From Ancylostoma caninum (lineage: Eukaryota > Nematoda > Chromadorea > Rhabditida > Ancylostomatidae): 64,000 bases of DNA. The DNA is taken from positions 1,160,695 to 1,224,694 of the forward strand of contig JBAJFG010000120.1 in assembly GCA_037903475.1 (NCBI GenBank), read 5' to 3'. Below the pieces are notes generated by a model. That model worked only from the letters and a program-made list of their open reading frames with translations, made no database searches and was not told the DNA's origin. Positions 45,698 through 56,396 of this stretch are shown piece after piece (position 1 is the stretch's first letter; every line of letters starts with the position of its first letter). Made by a program: the position numbers and the translations under genes.

Positions 45698-46950
45698 AAG
45701 GATTAGTCAACATTATGTTTTCTTAAGATACGCTTAAATCAAAACATTGCTGAACCAAAAATCTGGTTGACTGGTGATCTACATGACCTCTATTCCCTCG
45801 TATTGCACTCCCACTTGTCTTATATGAACTCAGACCCCATTACATAAGTACTCTCATTCTATTTCTAACTGAAGACCACTCCTCCCCCTACTGACGAGCC
45901 AGGGAGTGGTTCTTTTCAAAAAAGAATGTCTGTCTAGGGGTTAAAAGGCGAAACAGGCATCAGCATGCAAGACCCTCCACTCTGCTCCAAAGCAGAGGCT
46001 GGACATCAACTCGCTAACTGAAACTCTCTGTACTCCTTATTTGAAACGATTACCACGTGGCAATTACAAATGAGCGCCATCCTTCGGATAATTTTTAAAC
46101 AAAACTGAAATGACGGCGATGCTTGGATGAATAATAACAGCATTTCTCCTACCAATTGAATGAAATAGCTGGGAATAGAGGCTATAAAAATTTGTGACAA
46201 TGCTTCCCGTGATATACTGCTACTGGCCTGGTCTTACCAAACAGTACTTTAGGCCTGTTTACACAAGATGCTTGCGACCGCTTGACGAAGGGAGCACGCC
46301 CACGGTGTCTCGCAAAAAACTTGTATTACAGTCTACCACGGATGAGAACAACTTCAGCTGCGAAAACCTTCTATTTTTGTTTTTTCCCTTCATCTGAAAA
46401 TCTTCAGCATGGAAAATTTGCGCTTCTACAGTGAGCGCCCATAGAGCTGCAGTTTTCACGGATTCGTGGGCACGCCTCGCGACCGCGCCGCTCGTGCTGG
46501 ATTTGCTGTCGTAAAGGGAAATGAAGGCTTTTTTGACAGTTTTTCATCCTATTTGATGTCAGGTATCAAGAAACTATCTGACCATCAAGGAAACCATGCT
46601 TGCTCTTACGACTCTAGCACGAGCGGCGAGGTCGCGAAGCGTGTTCCCCAAGGCAGTAAAGAACGCACCTCCATCAGCGCCTTCTGAACTTGCACTTATC
46701 GTCGTACTGACCGCATCAGTTTTTTTTTTGCGAAAACTCGTCCGTAACTCGTCGCTGTCAAAAACACGAACGCATTCAGTATAAATATATCCTACTAGAG
46801 TACGCCTGCGTAGTCCATGATCATGGAATATCAGTCTGACTTTCAAAGCAAGATACCTCAAACCTTTGTCGCATGCACTATAACATGCTAAATACGGATG
46901 TAAATACCTAACATCACATCAAATGTACAGACAAACAGTCATAAAGCAAG
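45698..46950. other. Spacer; no gene recognised
   Basis: The remaining 3' part of the decayed RT element to about 45920, then a stretch with overlapping short frames on both strands near 46460-46860. No acceptable gene model. Confidence 0.4.
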
Positions 46951-48929
46951 CTACTGGCAATATCCACAAGTCTTAGGACACTGCTGCTTCATAACGTCCT
47001 TGTAGAGTGCGTTCTGGCAAAGCGAAGCCACGGTGGCACAGCTGGAGAGTCCTGTTCTGAAGTCCACCATGTCTTGGCAGCCTGTAAAACAATACTTAAG
47101 TGTACTCATGTTTTTCTAGGGTTTTTAATCCCTGTTACTACTCGAGTAGCAACTGCGCACAATTGCGTAGTTTGTGCAAGCGTACGTACATAATCGATGA
47201 CCCATGTTTTTTCATGTACAATTTAGGGATGCGACCTAGGTTTTATTACCTGTGGGTGGCACAACAGGTGCTATGGTTCCGCCATTTTGATCACAGCGTC
47301 CACAGGTTTTTGGACATTGAACATGCATCACCATGTAGTACTTAGCATCGCTGCAGAGGTGCGCAACTTTTGGACAGTCGGACTTTCCTGTTTTGGGATT
47401 GAGAGGATGGACGCAGGCTAAAATCGAACTACCATTTTCCAAATAGGGGTAGTAGGCTTTGAAAGAGGTGAGGCGTTGAATTTCTGCCACACCGGAATTT
47501 GAAAGGGTCAGATATAGCTACATCAGGAGTACAGGCTCTGGATGGGGGAACTGGGATCCTGTTCACACAGAAATCGGACCATGTTTACCTGCAGCCTTCG
47601 TAGTAGTTGATGCGAGGGTTGTAGTAGCGGAGTCAGATCCACCAATCTGGAAATGTTATAAATTTCTACTCCTAAAAAGAAAGAAAATCTACAGGAAACT
47701 CCAAACGGCCCTGTGCTAGAGGCGGGCGTGGCGCGGCTCATTTGGGCAGAGACACGGGGGTTCTGCATGTCGGCTCTGGCTCTGTCAGCTGCGGAGAACT
47801 CAAGTGCCACGCCGCGCCGCGCCGCGATCCCGCCTCTTGCACACTGTCGTTTGGAGTTCCCTGTGGGATTACCGCTGCTCCACAATGATAACATAGTTAT
47901 CATTATATGTAATAATCTTACATTATCATCAATCTTACAGTTATTGCAGCTACAGCGGTATTTTGGAAAACATTTTGGGCTTGGAATGTGCAAACCAAAC
48001 GTAATATTTAAAGAAGGTGAATCAGAGGAAAACTTTCCCCAACAAAGATGTTTCTAAAGTGTGTATAAGGGCTCCTAATACAGTCCGCAGAAAAAACTGC
48101 ATGATTTTACTTGAGTTAGGCTGCTGCTATACCTCCCAAGGAGTATAGCACTCTTGTCTGGTGCGGAGCAGCGACCGTGCTTTCGATATATATCGATTAT
48201 TTGCCGAGGACAGCGACAATGCGCGCGACAACGCCCGTGCCGCCCCGCCTCACAATCAATACGTATCAAAACTAGTGTCATTGTACTGTAGCGATGGAAA
48301 GCAAAAGAGAAATACAGCCACTCGGTAAATTACTTAGATGAGGCGTGGTGTAAAGCTCATGACACAGACCAAGCGCAGCGCAAAGACGTGCGTCATGCGG
48401 GCGATTGCGCGTGCGGATGTGGCTAGCTTAGCTATCGATAGGCGTTCGGTTACGGGAGTTCGCGAAGGCATGGGTGAGCCATTTCCTATTCTACATGTAT
48501 GTAAGTGTAACGTCAGCTTGATAGTGAATGTTTGATGCACAGTGGGCGGGGTTTGCTCCAAAGAGGTGCACGTTTGTTGAAGTGGGCAATGGTTTACTTC
48601 TAATGTAAGTAATAAATGGTAAATAGTGAATGATTTGCTTGAAGTCCTCCTCCAGGGATTCGAAAAAATTCTCGAAAAGTAATCGCGTTTACCTTTGACT
48701 CCTCACAGCAAACCTCGCCTGCAGTAGTGTTGATGCACCTGTGGTTAGCCATAGGACATAATCCATTGGCACATGCTGAAAATGTTAAGAAGCAAATAAA
48801 ACTCCCGGATAAGAAGAAATTTTTTCGAGGGAACTTACGCCCGGCACCACCATCCGAGCAGGTCTGAAGTTGGGCGAGAACTCCAACGAAAGGTGTGAAA
48901 GCGAGGAGTGCGAACGTGAATGCAATCAT
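46951..48929 (-). CDS. Secreted protein with two ShK-type domains
   Basis: Five exons (minus strand): 48929-48839, 48775-48693, 47646-47589, 47456-47250, 47081-46951; phases match, 189 aa. Signal peptide MIAFTFALLAFTPFVGVLA. Then a short Cys-rich piece (CANGLCPMANHRCINTTAGE, VCCEE), a Thr/Ser/Ala linker (SATTTLASTTTKA), and ShK domain 1 with six Cys (SDCPKVAHLC ... CPKTCGRC). A second linker leads to ShK domain 2 (CQDMVDFRTGLSSCATVASL ... CPKTCGYCQ, then TAG). The exon 4 acceptor (CTTTCAAAG at 47457) was chosen because it is the only one that keeps phase; it is not a strong site. ShK modules are common in nematode secreted proteins. Partner and function cannot be read here; I see no reason to assume channel blocking. 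Confidence 0.8.
47692..47863. mobile_element. MITE, family A, longer member
   Basis: Left end CAGGAAACTCCAAACGGCCC and right end (reverse) CAGGGAACTCCAAACGACAG match the ends of the element at 14413-14490. GC-rich inner arms (GAGGCGGG / CCCGCCTC) also pair. TA lies on the left; the right flank is TG. It sits in intron 2 of the ShK gene, 46 bases before exon 3. Confidence 0.75.
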
Positions 48930-49599
48930 TGCACTGAGCGAAGACTGTGTGCTCTGTTGGGACTCGGGAACAGTGTGTATAAATACGCTTCCACATGCGC
49001 TTGTAAAAACTTCTACAACAATGACTAGCGGATATGCTTGAACAGTCGCCACCATGTGTCGAAAAAACGTCTTCGAAAAAAACATCGTCATTGCGCTAGT
49101 GAGAGCTCTACGATTACGATTTGAAAGAGCATAGCCTTATACAGATGCAGAGCTACATTGGATTGAATTTGGAGAGATCATGTCATGGATGTCCCCCACT
49201 GATTTTGGACCTTTCATGCATTTGATTCCTTATAACCACTGTTAGGCCTGGTTCGTAAGTGGAGAGATTTATAAGCGCTCTATAAATCTTATGTTAAGTT
49301 GAGGCAAAGTCTTCCCAGGCATATGATAGTTCGGTTCTTCAGTTCAAGTGATTCATTGTATCTAACTAGCGCCCCTTCGGGACGCTAGAAAGTGGGGTGG
49401 GGCAACCATTTGAGGCATGTGCAAAAGCTCCACACGTGCAAAATGCTTAGAAAATTAGCAAATAAGCAAAATTAATCATTAACTGAGCTCAAATTCAAAA
49501 ACCTTCTTATAAGTTACGTATAAGAGAAGCATACAAATCTTCCAATGGGCCCAAACATGAAGTCCTTCTTATGAGTTGAGTATGCGAATGAGAAGTTCG
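48930..49599. other. Spacer upstream of the ShK gene; no gene recognised
   Basis: An open frame continues upstream of the ShK start, but the signal peptide places the start at 48929. GCTCAG four bases before that ATG could be a spliced-leader acceptor. The rest is A/T-rich and featureless. Confidence 0.4.
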
Positions 49600-51567
49600 T
49601 TCCCCATCGTATGGCGTATTCGTGCGTATTCCTCACTATCGGGCCAACGCAGACGCGTTCTCCATCGGCGGAACTGTATCCTGCCGTACCCCACATTATT
49701 GGACAAAGCGAAATTGTATCCGAGTGTTTTCCACACTACTGGGCCGCAGCGGACTTTCCTCCATCGGTGGACCCGTATTCTGGCGCCATCTTCACACATT
49801 AGGCCTGAACCGTATCCTGGTATTCTCCACTTTACTGAGTCACAGCGGACCAATCTTATGCTGGCGGACCCGTATCCTGGTGTTATCCATATTACTGGGC
49901 CCTTCCTCCATCAGAGCGCCCACATTCTGGCGCATTCCTCACAGTTAGGGCAAGCCGGATCCGTTCTCCAGGGGCGGGTTCGCATCCTGTCATTCTCAAC
50001 ACTGAAGTGAACCCGTATCCTGGTGCCCCCCACACCACTTGGCCACGGTCGGCCCTTTCTCCATCGGTGGACCCGTATCCTGGTGTCCCCCGCACCATTG
50101 GGCCCTCGCGGGCCTTCTCTCCATAGCTGGACCCGTGTCATGGCGTTCCCCACAGCACTGGGCCACGGCGGGCCCTTTCTCCATCGGTGGACCCGTGTCT
50201 CGGCGTTCCCCGCATCACTGGGCCACGGCGGGCCCTTTCTTCATCGGTGGACCCGTGTCTCGGCGTTCCCCGCATCACTGGGCCACGGCGGGCCTTTTCT
50301 CCATCGTGTACCCGTATCTTGGCGTCCCCCGCTCCATTGAGCCCTAGCGGGCCTTTTCTCCATAGCTGGACCCACCTCATGGCGTTCCTCACAGCACTGG
50401 GCCACGGCGGGCCCTTTCTCCATCGGTGGACCCGTCGGGCCCTTTCTCCATCGGTGGACCCGTTTCTTGGCGTTCCCCACAGCACTGGGCCACGGCGGGC
50501 CCTTTCTCCATCGGTGGACCCATGTCATGGATTTTCTCGCACCACTGGGCCAGGCGGGCCCTTTCTCCATCGGTGGACCCGTGTCTCGGCGTTCCCCACA
50601 GCACTGGGCCACGGCGGGCCTTTCTCCATCGGTGGACCCTTTCTCCATTTCTCCATCGGTGGACCCGTGTCTCGGCGTTCCCCACAGCACTGGGCCACGG
50701 CGGGCCCTTTCTCCATCGGTGGACCCGTGTCTGGCGTTCCCCACAGCACTGGGCCACGGCGGGCCCTTTCTCCATCGGTGGACCCGTGTCTCGGCGTTCC
50801 CCGCATCACTGGGCCACGGCGGGCCCTTTCTTCATCGGTGGACCCGTGTCTCGGCGTTCCCCGCATCACTGGGCCACGGCGGGCCTTTTCTCCATCGTGT
50901 ACCCGTATCTTGGCGTCCCCCGCTCCATTGAGCCCTAGCGGGCCTTTTCTCCATAGCTGGACCCACCTCATGGCGTTCCTCACAGCACTGGGCCACGGCG
51001 GGCCCTTTCTCCATCGGTGGACCCGTGTCTCGGCGTTCCCCACAACACTGGGCCACGGCGGGCCCTTTCTCCATCGGTGGACCCGTGTCTCGGCGTTCCC
51101 CACAGCACTGGGCCACGACGGGCCCTTTCTCCATCGGTGGACTCGTATCTCGGCGTTCCCCGCACCACTGGGCCACGGCGGGCCCTTTCTCCATCGGTGG
51201 ACCCGTGTCATGGATTTTCTCGCAACACTGGGCCAGGCGGGCCCTTTCTCCATCGGTGGACCCGTGTCTCGGCGTTCCCCACAGCACTGGGCCACGGCAG
51301 GCCCTTTCTCCATCGGTGGACCCGTGTCTCGGCGTTCCCCACAGCACTGGGCCACGGCGGGCCCTTTTTCCTTCGGTGGACCCGTTTCTTGGCGTTCCCC
51401 ACAGCACTGGGCCACGGCGGGCCCTTTCTCCATCGGTGGACTCGTATCTCGGCGCTCCCCACAGCGCTGGGCCACGGCGGGCCCTTTCTCCATCGGTGGA
51501 CCCGTTTCTTGGCGTTACCCACAGCACTGGGCCACGGCGGGCCCTTTCTCCATCGGTGGACCCGTAT
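49600..51567. repeat. 60-bp GC-rich minisatellite with a 600-bp higher-order repeat
   Basis: The unit is 60 bp, beginning CCCGTGTCTCGGCGTTCCCC and continuing ACAGCACTGGGCCACGGCGG and GCCCTTTCTCCATCGGTGGA. The first 450 bases are strongly diverged units; from about 50030 they become near-identical, and the array stops abruptly at 51567. A distinctive run (ACCCGTATCTTGGCGTCCCC, then a TAGCTGGACCCACCTCATGG unit) occurs at about 50304 and again exactly 600 bp later at 50904, showing a block duplication of ten units. Because 60 is a multiple of three and units lack stops, several frames stay open; these are not taken as genes. Confidence 0.95.
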
Positions 51568-52514
51568 CCGTATTTAGTTGATTGGATATACAATGTCATG
51601 CCTTCCTACTTAGAGGCGATGCGGCAATAGCACCCACCAGATGAGGCGACCGCGTAGGTTCACCCTCTCGAGCTTCTGAGACGCGGCAGCCCTTATAGCA
51701 CCCGTCCATCTCTTCCTGCAAGTGCACTCAGCGTCGCATCTGTGGAAGGCCGGTTTCCCTGCTGCGTATATTGTGCAGCCTGTAAGCTTGTAAACACTCC
51801 CTCATTTCTATGCTGCGAGACCGCCAGCGAAGGTGATGAAATCACCATCCCGTGCATGCGGGAGAGCCAGCAGTGACGTAATTTCGGGTCCCGAAGCGAA
51901 CGTGTCTGCGTCCATGGAAATCGGCCATTTCGCTACACAGTCTGCGCCTCAAGATTGCGGTGTCTATGAGTGCCGCCCCGTATCTCTAACCGCTCTAGCC
52001 CCCTTACGGCGCTTTGTTTAATAGATAAATATAGAGGTTGTGATGAACTCAAGTTTTTTGATCTCCACAAAATGTTAGAAACATGTAAAGCGAGGTGGGA
52101 TAAAAACATGTCGCTACTGAAAAAAATGAGGGGCACAACATAAATATGTATGTTACATATTTCGAATTTCTATTTAAATGGCCCTGCAAGAAAGTTTAAA
52201 GAGTTGAAAACTGGATATTGGTCACAAACTTGTATGTTTCAGATCGAGATGGTGCGGTTAGTTTCAGAGTGATCGCGTTGTCTTTGAAGGAGAAAAGCAA
52301 TAAACATTATTCCTATAGAAATATTACGTATAGCCGCTAGTTTCAAGAAAAGGAGAAGGCCATATAGTCTAAGGCAACAATGGGCGTAGCGTAACGTTGA
52401 GAGACGTGAGACCGCATTAACCTGATAAAACGTTGAAGCAATCTTGGCAGATCTTACACTACCATACTATGTATACAGCTACGCTAAGAATTATTTAGTT
52501 GCGAAAATTTCTAT
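51568..52514. other. Spacer with repeat block; no gene recognised
   Basis: Unique GC-moderate sequence to about 52020, then A/T-rich sequence. From about 52270 to 52450 it matches the block at 44290-44470 that also precedes a reverse transcriptase fragment. Confidence 0.45.
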
Positions 52515-52928
52515 CCTTACAGATACATGGACGATCTACTGATAATACATAATACTTTAGACAGCACAATTTTGGCAATTCTGGATAAAATCTATCATAA
52601 AGTACTATCGTTGGAAACTACACAGGAGTGCAGTTACAAATGTAACTATTTGGATTTGGAGATCAATATGAATAACAATATCGTAATAACAGAAATGTAT
52701 AACAAAACTGATTCTTTTGGCATTTCTATTAAAAGATTCCCACACTTTTCCACTAAGATTTCAGTCGGTATTAAAAAAGCTACCATTTATTCTGAAGTTT
52801 CGCGAACCGCCCGCACTTGTTGTACTAGAAAAGACATTATAAACGGACTGAATCGAACAAAAAACATACTGTTAGCGAAGTTCATCTGTAATAGAAAGCT
52901 CATATATACGTTGTTTGCTCAAAAATAA
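52515..52928 (+). pseudogene. Decayed reverse transcriptase, copy B
   Basis: The frame reads PYRYMDDLLIIHNTLDSTIL (catalytic YMDD), CNYLDLEINMNNNIVITEMY, NKTDSFGISIKRFPHFSTKI, then KKATIYSEVSRTARTCC and a stop at 52926-52928. It is clearly homologous to copy A at 45029-45697 across YMDD, the YLDL/FLDL block, YNKTD and the Tyr-x-Glu-x-x-Arg block. The PQG half is missing, so this copy is truncated, but the remaining frame is open for about 135 codons. Confidence 0.7.
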
Positions 52929-53618
52929 TTATATTCTGCATAAATTCAACATACATACCTCTAGAACTCAGGAATTTGTAAAGGAAATTTTTTGATTACA
53001 ATATAACCGACTAAACATAGCTAAAAAGATGCTGATTCAGAACTCAATATACCATAACTAATTAAATCTGTAATCAATAAATGCATCCACCTATTCCACC
53101 TATTCAATACATTCATTTGGTCATATTCTATTACAAATAAACAATTCTAGTCCAGTGAACCCGGTGCCATATAGTCAACATCTTCTTGTTGATTGTCTAC
53201 TCATTTCTAATGCACATTGCTTACACGTGGTTGGAAGTCTATATCAATCAAACCAGAAGTAAGTTCTTAAAACCCAATACTTAAGTAGTTTTATTTCAAA
53301 AATATGTGCACATATAAACGTTATTTGATAAACACATTTCAGTAGGTTTCCTTCACCTTACGGATGAGTGCAAGAGGAAACAGACTTTTATGTTTAGTTT
53401 TCGTGTAAGGTTCATGCACGAAACGAAAACTGAACAAACCACAAAATTTCAATATAACATTAGATTCTATGGTCTTGATTTAAAAAATGGTAATTCGTTT
53501 TAGTAAGCGCGTGATTCACGTGATTTCCTTCTGTGTAAGTATACTATTGAGTGCTAACATAAGTTCTTGCGCTTTACTCAGTCGTGAATTCTTCCGTACT
53601 GTTGCCATTATTCCATAA
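52929..53618. other. A/T-rich remainder of RT copy B and spacer
   Basis: No gene. Contains a small hairpin about 53393-53435 (AGTTTTCGTG / CACGAAACGAAAACT). No exons 1-2 of protease gene 4 are found here or further upstream to 49 kb. Confidence 0.45.
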
Positions 53619-53991
53619 CACCGAGCCAAAGCGCCGCTTCGCGGCGCTTTGTCTCGGACCCGTTTGCCACGTTACTTTTGGGCCAAGCAAACCCTGCAAA
53701 GAATTTAATCCCGAGCCAAAGCGCCGCTTCGCGGCGCTTTGTCTCGGACCCGTTTGCCACGTTACTTTTGGGCCAAGCAAACCCTGCAAAGAATTTAATC
53801 CCGAGCCAAAGCGCCGCTTCGCGGCGCTTTGTCTCGGACCCGTTTGCCACGTTACTTTTGGGCCAAGCAAACCCTGCAAAGAATTTAATCCCGAGCCAAA
53901 GCGCCGCTTCGCGGCGCTTTGTCTCGGACCCGTTTGCCACGTTACTTTTGGGCCAAGTAAACCCTGCAAAGAATTTAATCCCGAGCCAAAG
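53619..53991. repeat. 90-bp hairpin satellite, four units, inside protease gene 4
   Basis: Four near-identical 90-bp units. Each has a hairpin (arm AAAGCGCCGC, loop TTC, complementary arm), then GTCTCGGACCCGTTTGCCAC, GTTACTTTTGGGCCAAGCAA and ACCCTGCAAAGAATTTAATC. The array ends CCGAGCCAAAG and is followed at once by ATTTGTGACCAAGGAA, the end of protease exon 3. The same unit makes up the core of the palindrome at 61290-64000. Confidence 0.95.
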
Positions 53992-55613
53992 ATTTGTGAC
54001 CAAGGAAGTACGTTGCTATACATTCTAACAACGAATATTATTCGATTTTTTCCTTCATGGAAAAATATTTTCTCATAATTTGTTGGTTGAAGTGATATGC
54101 AAAATCTTCTGCCCTCATCAAGTATGCTGCGAGGATAAAAAGCCGAGAAAGAAGAACCCCTGCAGAGGAAAACACTACTTCGAGTCTGCGAAGTCGTCTA
54201 GTTACGTCCCAATGAATGGAACGTGGAGGATGGGAGTGAGTAGAATATTCTGGTCTAATGAGGCTTAACTGTCTCACCATCATCTCAATTCTGCGATGAT
54301 GAAACATTTTGTCAGACTATTTGCAGTATCGTCCTCGAGGGACAGCACATGGCTTCTTTGGAAACGACACCCTGAGGTTTGGTGACAAAGGCACGGCACA
54401 GCTCGTAGTTCCAGCCACAAAGATTGGTTTTGCAAATAAAATCGATGAGTTTCTTGGTGAGGTAAGAGATTATTTCCTTAACGGGGAAGATAAACGTCCA
54501 TAAAATTCTGTTCTGATTATAAAATGAGCAGTATTGATGAAGTTTGGACGTTAAAAGGCTGATTTGCCTACTGCAGAGGGATCACACGGGTATGAAAACC
54601 TGTGCTGTAATGTCTAGGAATGAACACACATCAATTCCGTTTTTATTTATATTAGGGGTCGCGGGTGCTGTGAGCGAAATCAAGGTGGAAGGCATTACTG
54701 GGATAATAGATAGCACATAGGTAGTAGTTTGATAATACAACTATGTACAATAAGTATGGGAGAAACACATGAATACTGTAAAAACCATCGAAAAAGAATG
54801 AAGACCTGAAGAATTTCCTTGCCGATTCCTTTCCTTGTTGCGGGACTCGCGCATAATAACGCTGGCGGTGGAGGCATATTTTCGTGGCGGGAGCCATTCC
54901 CCTGCCTGCAGGTTTGGCCTGCACATTTGACGGTGCTATGCAGATGTCATACACATTGGATGGGGTTCCTCAGAATAACCAGCCTTACCACTGGGTATAA
55001 ACAACGAGATGGTATTTGCTGCCTTGTTCGGATGTTTTGCTACATTGGTATTTCACGCTGATGAGGAAATGTGCTACTATCGACAAATTCATTCAAGGTG
55101 TATGTTATTTTGGTGGTCAGCATGTTGGCTGCCTTGCCAAATAATGGAGCTATTCGGATAATAACGTTATGGAAAATACGTGACATACAGTCCTTCTCAA
55201 AAAGATAGACGGATTCCGTAACTGCAGAAACGCGATGGGACCTGAGCGATGGATGCGAAGAGAGCATGCTCAAAGTGAGAGAGTAGAGTAGGTCCCGCCG
55301 CGATTCTGTGGCCGCGACGATATGAAACCGCACGCGTAATTTTTGACAAGGTCTGTAATTGCTTCAGTTTCTTCGAGAGCCACAGTATATGCGCTCTCAC
55401 ACGCCCTGAGAGGAAGCGAACAAGTCAATAACTCGGTAAAAAATTCAATAAATCAATAACTCGATGTTTCCATGCATAATGGTTGTCATATATTCAGAGC
55501 GTGTTTCAAAATCCATGACATGTCCTTACCGTCCCCTGAGGAAGCATCAAAACAATTGCACATGCAAACACACCAACAAACAAACCTTCACTTATATACA
55601 TATATGTATATAT

Positions 55614-55894
55614 CAGTGGCGGACGCAGAAAGTGGGCGGGAGGGGGGAGGGGCGTGGGAAAAAGTGGGGTCTCCGCCGTTTTGGGGACCCAGACGTAAAT
55701 TAAAATTAATAACAATATTAATTATAATAATAAACAATAAATAAAAAATATATTAAAAATAATAATAAAAATAAACAATTAAAAATAAACTAACACAAGA
55801 TTTTTATTTGTATTGTAAAGTAATTTCGAAAATTTGGCGACCCATTCTCGGGGGGGGCGCGCCCCCCCCCCCGCCCCCCCTGCGTCCGCCACTG
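55614..55894. mobile_element. hAT-like MITE
   Basis: Ends CAGTGGCGGACGCAG and CTGCGTCCGCCACTG are perfect inverted repeats of the type common in hAT elements. The interior has G- and C-runs at the two sides and an A/T-rich middle. Flanks ATGTATAT / ATTTGTAT are only partly alike, so the 8-bp target duplication is imperfect. It lies between the fifth and sixth exons of protease gene 4. Confidence 0.8.
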
Positions 55895-56146
55895 ATTTGT
55901 ATATATATATATTCCTAGCTCAGGTGGGAGAAGAGTTTATTTAGCGTCTAGTCGATGGCGTCGTTGGGCTAGCGTTTTCCTCACTCTCCTACAATGATGC
56001 TGTTTCACCCTTCGAACGAGCGTGGAAACTCGGATTGGTTGAACCTATATTCACATTCTATATGGAACGTGTTGGATGGGGTACGTATATTTATTTCTTT
56101 CATAATCGCGTTGAAGTTCATAAATCATATATGTAGTTTGATAACT

Positions 56147-56396
56147 GTGCAGCACGAACGCAGCCAAAACAGCGTGATGGTTGTAGTAGAAACCCTAGCA
56201 GCAACGGTTTCCAGTTGCTATCATCCTCCCCTCCATTGCTTTATTGCTATACACCATCCCTCAGCAATTGCTGCAAAAGGGACGAAAGCTTGAGAAGCAG
56301 TCAAGGGGAGGATAGCACCAACTGGGATCCGTTGCTGCTAAGGTTTCTACTCGAACCATTACGCAGTTTGGGTTGCGTTCGTGTTGCGCAGTTAGC
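56147..56396. mobile_element. MITE with about 85-bp inverted arms
   Basis: The left arm (GCACGAACGCAGCCAAAAC, GTAGAAACCCTAGCAGCAAC, ATCCTCCCCT) is the inverse of the right arm (AGGGGAGGAT, GTTGCTGCTAAGGTTTCTAC, GTTTGGGTTGCGTTCGTG). No coding capacity. In an intron of protease gene 4. Confidence 0.75.

Noticed and set aside
50187..51581. 464-codon plus-strand frame, and 322-codon minus-strand frame at 50525-51493, as repeat-protein genes
   Set aside because: They lie wholly inside the 60-bp minisatellite. Several frames on both strands are equally open because the unit is stop-free and a multiple of three. No start context, splice sites or non-repeat domain.
53619..53991. CRISPR-like array
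   Set aside because: The whole 90-bp unit repeats, so there are no unique spacers, and the context is a eukaryotic gene.
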